Of a DNA stretch of 64,000 bases, positions 34,796 to 48,098 are shown one piece after another. Within the stretch, counting starts at the first letter, position 1, and every line of letters starts with the position of its first letter. The notes under the pieces are model-generated. The model worked only from the letters and a program-made list of their open reading frames with translations, did not search any database and was not told the DNA's origin. The DNA comes from Cliona cf. orientalis (taxonomy: Eukaryota; Porifera; Demospongiae; Clionaida; Clionaidae): contig OZ005703.1 of the NCBI GenBank assembly GCA_963930775.1, positions 7,874,001 through 7,938,000 on the forward strand, in the 5' to 3' direction. A program made the translations under genes and the position numbers.

Positions 34796-35582
34796 ACATG
34801 TATTTTATAGATTACCTGGATGATTGTGAAAAAGGTACTAATGATTATATTGATATCATGACATTGTGTATTATACCAGTATGCTAATGTCCATGATTTC
34901 CTGACCAAAAATAATAGTTGAAGCAACTGCTGCCCCGGACGACTTGGATAATATCATGATTGAAGAGGGGGAGGAAGATATTGCCAGGGGTAGGTTATTG
35001 ACTTAAAAAGATTAAACAGATGAGTATAATAGTACAATTTTATCTTGGACAGAGACTCAGTGGAGATAAGGTTTCATTGAAGATGGTGCTCTCATTCTTC
35101 ACAGGAGCTGATAGTATTCCGGGCCCCTCTTGGCTACAAATCCGCTATACTACATTTCAATCCCAATAATCATTATCCTACAGCTTCTACGTGTGCTATT
35201 CAGCTCACTCTCCCAACCAAGTACCAAGATTATCAAGAGTTTAAAAAGCAGATGGATGTGGCATTTTGTATGCATGGGGGGTTTGGGCTCATGTGAAAAC
35301 ATGCTGAAACTTATGCAATGGTCATACAATCTTCATACTTATAGTTGTTGAACATAATCATGATTATTAATAATATTATTATGATCGGACTACAATATTA
35401 TTGTAGCTACTCTTTTTTATTGTTAATGATAATCAATATTAATAATAATAATATATTATTATTATTATATAACTAAATTTTATTTTGATCATAATAGTTA
35501 TTACTTGTTATACTGAGTAACCAAGACTTAGTTATTTCATGACTATTGAATGTTGATATCGCAATGAACTTATAAGTCTTGA

Positions 35583-37627
35583 TTAAGGGTAGTTACTGAT
35601 CTTTTGACATACAAATTGTAGACATCTAAGAAATACATCAACTCCATGACATTCACTTGTGTCAACAGGGGATATGGTAGCCTGTAGCTGTAGAAAATCT
35701 GCCTCTTGAAGGGGATTCAAAGTGTTAGCTACAGTAACCAGATCTTCCACTGTATCTGGAATTGGACCATTCCAGTCAATGCCATACAAAGCAGTATCAA
35801 TCTGCATGAATAATAATATTATTATGGATGCTATAATCTTAATAATATTAATAATTATAGTTGTGCATTATTATCACTCTTACATACCTCAGTCAGATAT
35901 TCAGGGGAAGGATTCCGAGATAAACCAGAAATCCAAAGTTGAATGGGAGATAGGTTGCTCATACTGGAGAGAGGATGGTGGTTCCAGGCTTCCAAAAACT
36001 GGTTTATTGCATGATTTATTCTTGGCAAATACACATAATGGAGGCAAAATGTGTGAATCTCATTGTCAACATTCAATATCATGAGATCTTCCATTTGATA
36101 GAACAGGTGATAGAAAAGAATTAAGCAGCTTTGAAAAAGATCATGCCAGAGACGTTCTATCCTCTGATTATGAACGGACCTTCCGCTGATGAAACTGCCA
36201 CGTCCAGGACCCCTCAGTGGATGTTGCATCATATATTGTGCCACACCAACATTTTCTCCTCCTCTATCAGCACGCACGCGACTTGGAAGACCTAATCGAT
36301 TTACTGCATCAGTAAATAGCTCAAGAACAGTTTCTGCCCGATTATTGTCAACAGCTTTCAGGTAAACGATTCTTCTGCTATACCCATCAATACAGCCGTG
36401 CACGACAATCCTCCATCTACGTGGTAATACAGACATACATGTACACTTGTAGGCAATGGGCATGCAGCTCTGACAGTGTCACATGCACGGTTATACAGTC
36501 AAAGATCCTGGCATGGTATGCACCATGCAGCTAGTAGTACAAGCTTTCATACTAAGTCTTACTATGACGGTAAGTACTCACCAGTAACTTATACACTAAT
36601 AATATTTGTGATATAAAAGCAATAACCATGTCCCATGAGGGAAAAGGCTTCTTGGTTGGAGTACGTACTGTCGAACCTCTAATAAAGAACCCTCTGAGAA
36701 AGGGACACTGTTTGGGATCCCAAAGTTACTATTACATATAGTTTCTATTCATTGAGAACCTCCAATAAAGGGACAACTTCTCTATAAGGGCTGAATTTAC
36801 ATTGTTCCCAAAGTATCCTTTGTTTGGAGATTTGACTGTATACCGTAGTGTGCATATAATATTATAATCGTATCATACTATAGCTAATACTATATTAGAG
36901 GAAAATTTGCATTCTCACATGCAGGCAGGTTGGGTGCTACAAAAAATTAATAAGAACCGAGAAATTGTGGTATCATACACATGCGGCTGTCACTTATACT
37001 GTCGCGGCAGCTGATCAATGTATGTGGATGGGTTCTCAAAGCACAAGCATAAAGTAGTTAAAGCAACATGGCTCCATGATAATGGTATACAATCTTGGAG
37101 AAAGGGGAGGGACCCTAATTGTAGTATCTGCAAACCTAAATGAGCACTGCATTTGTACCTTATCAATTTATGATGACCATCAATATGATAAAGTGAGCGA
37201 GGAGAAGGAACTGAATACTCACGCCTATTAAGGACGTGCAGACGTCGTATTATGGCTCCTTCAGGATCTACTCTTCGTTGTGATTCCCTAATTCGATTTT
37301 GTTGCACGCGGTATCCTCTAGAGAGGAGATGACCCTGCATTTGCCTGTTTCCACACATGGGAAACTGACGCTGGACCTCGCTATATTGCGCAGTTCATAC
37401 AAGGATCTCATCCTTGAAAGGCAGCTTCGAACAATTTCAGTAGCCTGACACTGGATGGGGCTTAATTGAGCCGTGGTCTCCAAGACGATTAATTCTCGGT
37501 AGACAAATTCCATTGACACAATGAAAGAATCAAGAACATCCTCGGGAATGTCTCTTCCATCAGTAAAAACGGATAGATCGCTTGATAATCGGCGTAGAGT
37601 ATCAACAGCCAAACTTGTCATCTTCAC
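35583..37627 (-). pseudogene. DDE integrase of the 9-kb transposon, internally deleted
   Basis: Exons 37159-37627, 35888-36416 and 35583-35801 with matching phases. The retroviral-type integrase core has the first Asp in HIDGHHKLIR, the second in RADRGGENV and the Glu in HNQRIERLW. The C-terminal exon (ALYGIDWNGP) is typical of the family. Within the first exon the frame changes near 37380-37400: the N-terminal helical region (SLYELRN) jumps to SEVQRQFPMCGNRQMQG. Intact relatives, as I recall them, have a helix-turn-helix between these segments. A deletion with frameshift is the likely explanation. It resembles integrases of Ginger/IS3EU-type eukaryotic elements; exact class untested. Confidence 0.75.
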
Positions 37628-37719
37628 AGCTAAGGTTAAAGTTCAAAGTGCGAATGGGGGATATAGCCACGCCCACAATTGGTAGCATTGCGCATGCGCG
37701 CTTCATCAAACACGTACAC

Positions 37720-38060
37720 CTCTCCACTTTTAAACACATGTCCCCTCCACTTCATCAGACACACCCCTCCAATTGATTAAATATGCCCCCTCCAAATCAC
37801 CGGACACACCTCTCCAATACATTAAACATGCCCCCTCCAATTCACCGGACACACCTCTCCAATTGATTAAATATGCCCCCTCCAAATCACCGGACACACC
37901 TCTCCAATACATTAAACATGCCCCCTCCAATTCACCGGACACACCTCTCCAATACACTAAAAGCACCCCCTCCACTACACTAAAACATGCCTATCCACTT
38001 CAAGAAACATATACCCTCCATTCTAACAGAAGAATAATCATGCCCCCTCAAACTCACGAA
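37720..38060. repeat. Right subterminal repeat array of the 9-kb transposon
   Basis: Units around CCCCCTCCAATTCACCGGAC and ACACCTCTCCAATACATTAA, in inverted relation to the left array. A block of about 110 bp is itself duplicated (37785-37890 and 37855-37960). Confidence 0.75.
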
Positions 38061-38499
38061 ATACGCACCCTCTGATCAAGTTATACAGTTAGTATGTGTG
38101 TCCTAATTTTGGCACTATTAACCTCTTATAGCCTCGCGCCTTGCGCACTCGTCCATTTCGATAGTGCAAATCGTGCGCGTGCATTGCGCACCTGCATTCC
38201 GCGTACTTTGAATCCGACGACCCTTTTCCATGCGGCGAGATTTCGAGGGCGGCGTTTGTTGGAACCAGCCTCCTTATAGGTGCGGCGAGATTTCGAGGGC
38301 GGCGGGATTTCGAGGTGCGGCGAGATTTCGAGGAAATACGGTATAACAGTGATCCTAAATTCAACACTACTAAAACATTACTATTGACTTACTGGGTGTT
38401 GGTGAGCTATAGCTAGTAGCAGGTAACTCCAACACTGTATACATAATAATTTTGATCACAAACAATCATAGAGTCTACAAGTAGGGATGACACGGATAT

Positions 38500-38870
38500 A
38501 CCATATATTATATGTCCGATCTAATTAACGCGCCACTAAAAAATTTATTGATCTTGGGTGGTGCATAGTTAGAGCACGGAAATTAACGTTCTGATCCAGG
38601 TGGCGCATCTTTTAGAGAGGTGCATTGTAATTAGAGCGAAAGTGTGGAACCAGTACTCAGTACGGGATACTCGGTACTATTGAGCTATTGGCAACTGCAA
38701 GTATACGGTAACCTGTATCACTCTAATTAGAATGCGCCTGGAAAAAACAATCAGCATGGCCACATGGCGCATACTTAGTCTAGAGCGCGAAAATTAGGAT
38801 TCTGGCGTAGGTGGCGCATTCATTAGAGAGGTGCCTTAATTAGAACGGGTACGGTACCTCAAAAAAGGTA
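38500..38870. repeat. Intronic repeat with GGTGGCGCAT units in gene D
   Basis: Two direct copies of a roughly 70-bp block (about 38565-38635 and 38765-38845) share GGTGGCGCAT and TTAGAGAGGTGC. An inverted AATGCGCC segment lies between them. It looks like ends of a degraded transposon. From 38870 to 39549 I see only intron sequence. Confidence 0.5.
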
Positions 38871-40076
38871 ACTGTGTGGAATTTTTAAGTATCAAAATCG
38901 GAATCTCCAGGAAATTATCTAACAAGACCAAGATCATTCATCAAATCCATTGTTACATTACATGCCAAAACCAGATGTTCGAAAAAATGGCCATTTCTCA
39001 TTCTTTCTTTCTAGTTTCTTGGGCTAGCTCAAGATTGCCTTGATCTCCCATCTTAGTTTGAGTATAAATCCATTCCATTTAGTCTGAGCGTGCAGTGCAG
39101 TGGCATGCTAATTTTGCGTTATCTTGACAGCTACGTAATAGTGGGTGTGTACGGGGTAACAACTGGGTGTGTCTGATACGCCATTTTGAGATATAATGCG
39201 CATGTTCAGAATGTGTTGCCATGGTGAAGTCATGTGACAGCGCCCTGGCCCTCGGTGATTCCCTAGCCCTAGCACATGCAGTGCTAGTGCTCTACTGGAT
39301 TGATCATGGATATGAAAGCACAAGGCTCAAGGAGCGTTTTTTTTTAGGGGTGCAAAAACAGTAATATCTTCCATATGCAAGTAAAGAGCGCTTAATGAAC
39401 AAGTTAGGTGCATGATAATCGAGAAAAGCAAGTATAGGGATGATTATCCCTACAAATCTTGTTTTTGACCCTACCATCCCTACTTCAATTTTATTCAATT
39501 GTTTTTATACTTGTTATTGGTAGTAGTAGCAAGATAATTATTTCCTCACTAATATTAATGCAGGTAGTCTTGTCCATGAAGGTAGCATCAGGTACCACAC
39601 AACAGAACTGGCCAGTTGGGGACATGGCATTATTTCTGCGATTTAGACGTACAATACCAAGGTCTCTGTTGCGATAAAAGTCATCACCATTGTCTTTAAC
39701 ACGAACAAGTGATCCATTTGGATAAAACCACTCCCCCAGAGCTCCCATTCCACCTGTATCCTCACTACGGCAACACTGGACTAGGTCAGTGACACAGAGC
39801 AGAGCTGCTTCATCTCCCTCTCCAATCTCACCAACCAGAATGCTGCTACCATTGCGGTAGGGCTGACCTCCCAGTGTGAAGAATACACCTGGAATATGAA
39901 ATCTAGATAAATATGACATGCATAATATTGCATACAACAATTTCATAGTAAATGTGTGTACTTTTAAAAGTATTTGCATTTGCCTAACAACCAAAGTTTG
40001 TTTTGTAGAAAAATTGTTGGCTTTGAGATTAGTCTAGATCTCCTGGATGAGTATAGATGATCATAGCAGGGGCGTA

Positions 40077-40397
40077 GCCAGGATTTTCTGAGGGGGTTTC
40101 CTAGCAGTTGCGCGCGAAGCGCGCGCGAAAAAAATTGAAGGCCACGCCCACTTTTCGTCACGCCCTCTAATTAACAATCGCCATTTTCAGCAAGATTTTG
40201 CTAGATTCTCGAGATTTTGGCAGAGAAAAGCACAAAAGGAGGAGATCTAGGCTAAGTTTTAGGAGATTTTAGTGCCTGCACATTGAATCTGGAAACCAAG
40301 GGGGTTTCCTGATAGCTAAATCATACTAAGATAATACTGAATCTGACTGCCAGGGGGGGTTTCCGGGCAACAAGGAAACAACTAAGCTACGCCCCTG
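40077..40397. mobile_element. hAT-like MITE in a gene D intron
   Basis: Ends CAGGGGCGTAGC and its inverse, flanked by the 5-bp duplication CATAG (40072-40076 and 40398-40402). It is nested inside the older dispersed repeat. Confidence 0.85.
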
Positions 40398-42088
40398 CAT
40401 AGGGCAGCCTGATGATGAAATAGAGTCATGGACAAATAAATCAGTTATGTGTCAACATAGGATGCACTTGACCGTGCATCTCTTTCACTCCAATAAAATT
40501 TATATTATTACCATGTGCATGCATGTGTGCATGCATATTATGTGTGCATATTTTGATGGTAGCAAATCAAGTATTACAGCCCCACCAGTGGTGACTCTGA
40601 GTGTTCCAGATCGTAAACTGCTGCCAGAAAGGAATGAATTTGGAGGTGATGGACTAACAGTAACTGAGCAGTCGTAGAGTCCAGATTGATCTCTCCCAAA
40701 TGAGGTGATGGTAGCCATGCTGCTGTAGGTGGATCCAGACACTGATGGAGTAGTGGTAGTCAGTATCCCCCCAGTTGGATCTCTCAACTGAATATTCACA
40801 GCCACTGGGACATCTATTGCTGGGTCCAAGTCAGCCATGCAGGTCAGAGTAACAGTCGATCCAATTGGACGAACCATGAGTGGGTTAACTTGATCCGTTG
40901 AGACCCTGATCACTACTGGCCTAGGTACTAAATGAGAAAATGATTGAGTTACATGTATTACTATTAGTATCACTTACACTGCACAGTGATGGTTGTGGAT
41001 GTTGAGTCCATAGCAATGCCCAGTGTAGCTCTACATGTGTATGTCCCAGCATCATGGATCAGAGGCTGCCAGTGGGTTGAATGTCAGTGTGCTCATGCCA
41101 TCAGTTGTCACTACTCCAGATGTGATCATATTGTCCATACCGGGACCCATTAGCCAGGTGATGGTTGGCGGATCATTTGACCCAGTCACAGTAACAGTAC
41201 ACTCCAGCCTGTAGCTCTCCCCAGCAGTGGCAGTACCAGAAGAAGTGATGGAGATATCAGTGATAGTTGGTTGAGTAGTTGTAGGAGGAGCATCTGTTGC
41301 TGGTGTATCTGTAGGGGCAGCAGTAGTGCTTTCCTTAGTAGTGACAACTGTTTCTGTGGTTATAGGAGGCTCAGTTGTTGAAGGTCGACTGGGGGTAGTT
41401 ACAGGTGGCCCAGTGGGAGGAGGTGGTAATGTATCCACTGGAATGGTTCGTAAATATAAATAAGCTTGTCAAACAAAATTAATGATGATACAAACTACTC
41501 ACCAATGTTCACATACAGAGTCACGATGTTATTATCAGCATTGGGTATCTCACAGCGAAAACGACCTCTGTCAGACTCTGGTGGAGTACCAAAACGATTC
41601 AAACGTACTGTTCCAGTTCCTCTATTTCTAGAGAAGAAGTTTCTAGTGGCCCCAGTGTTAGCAGCCTCATCTGTGAAACTACCAACTTGGTTCCCATCAG
41701 GGCGGTACCACTGTCCCGGAGGTGTATCTGAAGCCCTGCAACAACCGCTTCTATCAGTGTTGCAATGTAGACCAGAATCCTCTGCACCAATGCCACTGGC
41801 TAGAATATAGCCATCATTGGGTATAGTTGTCTCATTGAGTGAGAGGTACACTCCGCCTGACAGTGGTAAACACAGCTATCAAACGTTGAATCACTGCATG
41901 ATTAGGCTCAGAGATCAACCACTTACCTGGCTGTCCATTGACAACTGAAATGGTAATTATCAACAGCAGCGCAGTAAGCAAGAGCGAAAGCTGCGAACAT
42001 CGATTCGCCATAGCTTCAATTTTTCTTGGTGTTGATATAGACTTAATATCTATCATCTTCACGGAGCGATCATTACCAACTTAGTCTC

Positions 42089-42113
42089 TACGGCACGCGT
42101 GCGCAGAATTAAC
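42089..42113 (-). promoter_or_regulatory. Conserved upstream box of gene D
   Basis: ACGGCACGCGTGCGCAGAAT, about 80 bp upstream of the ATG, a slightly diverged copy of the family box. Confidence 0.45.
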
Positions 42114-45100
42114 AAACATAGCCAAGATAAACAATAATAAATATTTAGCTAATAATATCTGTGCAAACATCATCATTTATAAATCTGAATATAAAATTTG
42201 TACATTGTAGCTCTGTATTAAACGCAGTAGTCGTGATGTATAAATTCCATGTCGACATTAAAGAGTTACTGTTGTTTTTCCACTGTTAGTGTTATCATCT
42301 GCTGTGGCATACACTGGAGCCTCTGGTTTACTAACAGGGAACTCATAGGGAGCTGGACATCCTGTTGGTTCATAGCTCCCTCCACCTCCTCCCCCACCAC
42401 CTCGTCCAGATCTAGCCAGCTTGTCTGGATCCTCATACTCTCCACCTGCATCTCCCAACCCCCCCAGCCGCTTCACCCGACCATAGGCCATGTTTGCTGA
42501 CACAGAAAAATCACTCTTGCCCGACTTCCTCCGCCTGTGGAGTACAGTGAAAGTGCTCATAGCTAAAGGATACTTTCCAGTAGTGATTCAGAAACAATAT
42601 CAACGCAATTTTACAATAGTTACCTCATCACTGACCAGCAGATGACCACTGTGATGGCAGTCACAGCAGCAATCGTTCCCACTACCAGGATCACCACCCC
42701 CACAGCAATACCAACCTCACTGGAGCATGTGCATGGTGTCTCCAATGATGACTGTTTATCTATGTGATTCAGAAGTTGGGTCTCACTAATCTTTATTACA
42801 GTATAATAATTATAGTAGTTTACCTGCAGTTGTCACAGTTGCAGTGATAGATTTACTGGGTAGCTGAGTTGACTCAGAGCGGACAGATACTGACTCTATC
42901 TGACTTGACTCCACAAAGTTTATCACTATGCGAGTGACGTACGAAGGAACAAGAAGATTTTGTCCATTGCCATAGAATATCCTGTATCCATTAATGATGT
43001 TAGCTCCATCAGATGGAGGTCTCCAGCTGACCTCCACTGGGGCAGAGGAACCAGACTGAGTGGCTACAACATCCACAGGAGGAGCAGAAGCTAGAGAAAA
43101 AAAAAAAATCAACTTTAGCTATACCCATAATAATAATATTATGACATTGTCATACCATAGCTATAATACTGTAGATTTATTATACCTTGTACAATAAAGT
43201 TAGCTGACCCTAGAGCTTGATCGCTGGTCCCTCTTATTGTGCATGTGTATGTTCCTGGAGTCCTGCTACTGACCATAAGGACACTGCTGTAAGAGAGGGT
43301 GGAGGCATCAGTCAATGCTAGCTAGAGGATTGGTGTTATCCAACAGAAAACCATCTCTTGTCCAAACCACACTACTGGCTACGTCACCAGTGAAATTACA
43401 GGTGAGGGAGAAGCTGATATCATCAGAATTTTCACTGACTTCAAAATGGAAGTTGATTTGAACCATCAAGGAGGGAACTGGCTCATCTGGAAAAAAGAAT
43501 GAATAAATTTTGCATCATAAAAACAATAACAGTCTTTATTTACTGATATTAATGCAGGTGATCTTGTTACTTGAGGTAGCATCAGGTACCATACAACAGA
43601 ACTGGCCAGTTGGGAACATGGCATTGTTTCTGCGATTTAGACGTACACTACCAGGACCTCTGGTACGATAAAAGTCATCATTACTCCCATTAACACGAAC
43701 AAGTGATCCATTGGGATATAACCACTCCCCCAGAGCTCCACCTACACCTGTATCATCACCACGGCAACACTGGACTAGGTCAGTGACACAGAGCAAAGCT
43801 CCATCATCTCCCTCTCCAATCTCACCAATCAGAATAATGCTACCATTGCGATAGGGCCGACCTCCCAGTGTGAAGAACACACCTGGAATATGATATCTAT
43901 GTGAACATTAGCACACAACATGAATATTATACACCAATAGTGATTCTAGCGGTGTTATTTAGTGGATCCGATCCAGAGAGGTAGGTTGTGGCCTGATAGT
44001 AGCAGTGCAGGTATAATTTCCAGAGTCACTCCTCCCAAATGAGTTGATCTGGGTAGTGTAGATGAAGGTTGTGCCTCTCGTTGTGTTAGAGAGACTCAGC
44101 ATAGTTCCATTTGGGTGGGTCAGCTGTGCAAACACCATCAGCAGTGAGAGCTCAGACTCCATAACTGATGAGCCCAACTCAACAACACAATTCACAGTGA
44201 CAGAGGAGATAATGTCATTGACTGGGCTAGACGGAGTACTGGTGACAGACACAGAGAGTGGAGGAGGGACTGAGGGAAGGAGAGAAGATTAACGGTCGGC
44301 TTCTTTATTACACTTACGGCTACTAACTTGTTAGTCTGATGTCTTCAGTACGACTGAGCATCATCCCATCCATAGTGACCTGGCAGGTGTACTGGCCAGC
44401 ATCAAACAGACTGAGAGAAGAGAAGAAGAGAGTCTGTCCTGTTTCAGAGAGCACAGTGCCATCCTTCCTCCATTGGTAGGCACTGACAGGACCACTAGCT
44501 CCAGTGACTTCACAGGTGAGGGAGAAGCGCTGCCCTAGAGCTGGAGTGGCTACACTACCAGTGATCTGTACATTGACACTGGTAGCTGAATGTCAAAGAA
44601 GGGAAGGAGATCACTTGCTAACAAAATTGCAATTCATTTCCAACTCACTGATATTAGCACAAAGTCTCGGCATATCACCAGCAGCATCAGGTACTTCACA
44701 ACAGAACAGTCCAGTTGGCATAAATACATTAGTATTGAGTCGATTAAGGTTGACTGTTCCATCACCTCCTCTGTTTTGATGAAATGTGGCAGCACTGCTT
44801 TGCATTGGAACATGTGTCCCATTAGGAAAGTTCCACTGTCCAATCTGGGCTCCTGCACAACATGGCATCCTGTCAGTGATGCACTGGAGTCCAGTGTTGG
44901 ACGTAGTCCCAATCTCAGCAATGGGAATGACACCGTTGTTAGCATGGACCATTCCATCAAGAGAGAGGTAGACACCTGAGTGTGTGTGTGTGTGTGCGTG
45001 TGTGAGTGTGAGTGTGAGTGTGTGTAGCTCTTGACATACCAGTGGTGACTCTGAGTGTTGCAGATCGCGAACTGCTGTCAGAAATAAATGAATTTGGAGG

Positions 45101-46887
45101 TGATGGACTAACAGTAGCAGAGCAGGTGTACTCTCCAGATTGATCTCTCCCAAATGAGCTGATGGTAGCCGTGCTGCTGTAGGTGGATCCAGTCACTGAT
45201 GGAGTAGTGGCAGTCAGTGTCCTCCCAGCTGGATCTCTCAACTGAATATTCACAGTCACTGCATGGGACATCTATTGCTGGGTCCACGTCAGCCATGCAG
45301 GTCAGAGTAACAGTGGATCCAACTGGACGAATCATGAGTCGGTTAACTTGGTTCGTCGAAATACTGATCACTGTTGGCCTAGGTACTGAAGATAAAAAAA
45401 TATTTTAAGGAGGTGCAACTATTAAAGAATTATATAAAGACCTACAAATCAGTCGAACAATCAAAGCGTTAGATATAAGGCAGTGGTAATGGGATCACTG
45501 ATGAGTAGACTGGAAGTGACAGTGGCTCGGCAGGTGTAGCTTCCAGCATCAGAGATAGTGAGAGGAGAGAAGGAGAGAGTAGCCATTGTCTGACCTGATA
45601 CCACTGCACCATTCTTAAGCCACTGGTAGGTCACCATAGCACCAGCATCAGTGAGCCCCTCAGCTCCAGTGACAGTACAGGTGAGGGAGTACATTGATCC
45701 TACCGTTGGAGTAGCTACACTGGATGCAACACTGACAGTGATGGCTGGGTCTGGAGAGTAGGTTGATAAAACCTAATGAAGTTATAGCTACATGTAATCA
45801 CTTTACTCACTCTGCACAGTGACGATCCTGGATGCTGAGTCCACAGCACTGCCCAGTGTAGCTCTACATGTGTATGTCCCAGCATCAGAGGCTGCCAGTG
45901 GGTCAAATATCAGTGTGCTCATGCCACCAGTTCTCACTGCTCCAGATGTGATCATGTTGTTCATCAGCCAGGTGATGGTTGGCGGATCATTTGACCCAGT
46001 CACAGTAACAGTACACTCCAGACTGTAGCTCTCCCCAGCAGTGGCAGTACCAGAAGTAGTAATGGGCGAGACATTGATAGTTACAATGGGCTATTCCAGT
46101 TAATTAAGGATACACCCCCATGGAAGAACACTAATTAGTCTTCAGGGTTTTTTTTTTGGAGAATCTAATTTCTGTCTTATGGGCTCAAAATAACATTTAA
46201 TAATTCGTCTGATGGGCATCTTAAATTAGATTAATAATTTGTCTGATGGGTAGATGGGTATTTTAAAGAAGTGAGGGAGAATCAAATCATACAATTAATT
46301 ATTAATAATCAGGGATTCCCCCAGAATAGAATCCAAACTGGGTGCTTAATGATATTCATAGGCGTTTAATTAAGTTGTGGTTTTAAACTCCACCCATTTC
46401 TTTGATGTTTATCCAATTAGCCCAAAGTCAAACCGGGTGGCCCACCCTGATTCAGGTATGCTGGGGGAAACACTGAATAATAATAACCAATACTTCAAAA
46501 TAATTTACTCATCAGCCTTAAATTACCTATACATCTCAGATGCTCCCACAACCATGGTATCACAGTGCTGTATTATTATAGTATACAGTGCATGGAACCC
46601 CTCTATAAGGACATCCCTGAAATGATGAAACCTCCCTTAATCAGGACACCATGCATGGTTCCAGTAACCTATAGCTAGAAAGGTGCATAAAACTTCCCCT
46701 AGAAATGAGAACACTTTTGATCAGGACACCTTAAACTGTCCCAATTTGGAATATACAGAGAATTCTACTCTACTGTAGAAGTATTGAACCACACTATCAC
46801 ATATATCCTAGCTCTAGAGTATATCTGTGCATACCGACCCCATAGGATAAATATAAAAGGGGTCAGATATAGCTACCCGTTCAGACT

Positions 46888-47273
46888 AATTGTGACCTGC
46901 TCTGAGAAAAGGGACCACTCGGGATATTTCATAAAAATTGAGTTTTTAGCAAGGATTGATCTGTGTGTGCTGAATCCAATGGTGCAAGTTTCATAAAAAT
47001 TTATATTGATCACTAGCCGAGTTATGACCATTTTTATACACGCAGATAGATATAATATTCGATTTTCGGAAAATGCGTATATTTAATTAAATTTTGTATT
47101 AAATTGTATGTGTCCGAGCAATTGCAATTTGCGCCCATAACGATAGTTTACATTATCAACTACATAAACATAGCATATCAATATGAAGCCAAAATCCTAT
47201 AGTTTCTGGTAATAAAAGTAAAAAAATGATATTTTATCCCGAGTGGTCCCTTTTCTCAGAGTGGTTCACAATT
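46888..47273. mobile_element. MITE with GTGGTCCC-type ends
   Basis: ATTGTGACC followed by GAAAAGGGACCACTCGGGAT at the left, and the inverse (ATCCCGAGTGGTCCCTTTTC) at the right. Non-coding, nested in the 5.2-kb element. Confidence 0.8.
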
Positions 47274-48098
47274 ATTTGGATACATACTATATGTATTGAT
47301 ACACAGCCTAGCTTTAACTTACATCATGATTTTGGTTTCATAATTTATCCCTAAAGATATAGATAGACCCCCTAGGGACATGATTTATATTATTGTCGAC
47401 TTAGCTAATAATTATCCCTATGGAGAATTACGTAATACTGTAGAGCTGGAAAATTTGGCAGGGAATAAAATTGGGTGGGTTGATGGTATGTCTCTAAATT
47501 AAATTCTGATCTGCATGCATGTAATATATGTACACATAATAACAAGAGAGTATAAGATAATAATATTATAGCGATACCATACCATAACCGCCAATTTAAA
47601 ATCAATTTAAAGTGCTGAATAGTGTGAAATGCGCCATTGGGACCCAAATTGCCTAACTTATGTGACTGCCAATATTTTCGCCTATATGGTATATTAATTT
47701 AATCCAAGCTATCCTTCAAACAAACTCTCCCCATTACCATAATAATTAATGATAAGTTTGTGCTCAAGTATTGTCATAGGGCTTACTTGGGCCAGTGTTC
47801 ATTCTGTCAATCACGTTTATTTGCATAATATTATGATTTTTTCTAGGGGTTATGACTCTGTATGCGCATGGTGTGCGTATACACATGTGCATAACTATAG
47901 CAGTTGAACCTTGCCATGTTTCTCTAGTTTCTGTATTGTAATGTTTTAGAGATGCTACTTAATTGTTGAGCTCAAAAACTCCAGAAGATTTTATAAAATT
48001 TACCTAATATTATGCCACTTGTCGAGAGGTGAATAGTGAGGTACTGTTTATTATAATAATATTATAATTAGCTATCTTTGTTGTGACAGCTAAATATG

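Larger units (their letters stand above)
30028..35296 (+). pseudogene. Transposon-borne HECT-domain E3 ligase-like gene
   Basis: Starts at MSDIRNLV with a Gln-rich stretch (30028-30139). Then 30392-30978, a Ser/Pro-rich and basic domain; 31046-31140, with a CLCCGEV...HMVTC zinc-binding motif; 31219-about 31410, Asp/Ser/Pro-rich; about 31455-31556; a segment near 31885-32035; then HECT pieces at 32324-32458 (GESGKDTGGLTREFFRLI), 32706-32880, 33547-33830, about 33924-34000, 34812-34840 and 35105-35296 (PTASTCAIQLTLP, GFGLM, stop). The Cys in STC is the catalytic thioester position of HECT ligases. The pattern matches G2E3-like HECT proteins carried by eukaryotic transposons (recalled). A 795-bp element splits the exon at 34000, and the frame on its two sides does not match cleanly, so this copy is probably dead. 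Small exon limits are approximate. Confidence 0.65.
29325..38343. mobile_element. 9-kb DNA transposon with HECT and DDE integrase genes
   Basis: Left end TACCGTATTTCCTCGAAATC at 29325, and its inverse at the right end near 38343. Both ends carry further inverted stretches: CGGCGAGATTTCGAGG-type sequence, and GTGCCAAAATTAGG against CCTAATTTTGGCAC. Subterminal arrays of about 30-bp GTGGAGGGGG-type repeats (29490-29850) reappear as the complementary CCCCCTCCA type at 37720-38060. The uninterrupted site in gene F (CTTCAACTAACAGT near 52578) shows the insertion point and suggests a 2-3 bp TA/TAA target duplication. The element encodes a multi-exon HECT protein (+) and an integrase (-). Confidence 0.85.
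26423..42011 (-). pseudogene. Gene D: Ig receptor broken by frameshifts and two large insertions
   Basis: Exons: signal peptide 41927-42011; Ig-V-like a 41503-41856; Ig with mucin-like Thr/Pro stretch 40978-41437; Ig 40586-40927; Ig-V-like c 39550-39888; stalk 38393-38434 (LELPATSY), like that of gene A; transmembrane 29188-29310; tail 26423-26675. Between stalk and transmembrane exon is the 9-kb HECT/integrase element, and between transmembrane and tail the Helitron-like insert. Lesions: a 7-bp insertion at about 41056-41062 causes a frameshift and stop (ASDP, then TGA). A 2-bp CG insertion at about 29207-29208 shifts the transmembrane frame. The tail end is altered to DDTTS, losing the PDZ-type motif. 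No FN3 exon is seen. Probably dead, but informative as an A/B-type chimera. Confidence 0.8.
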
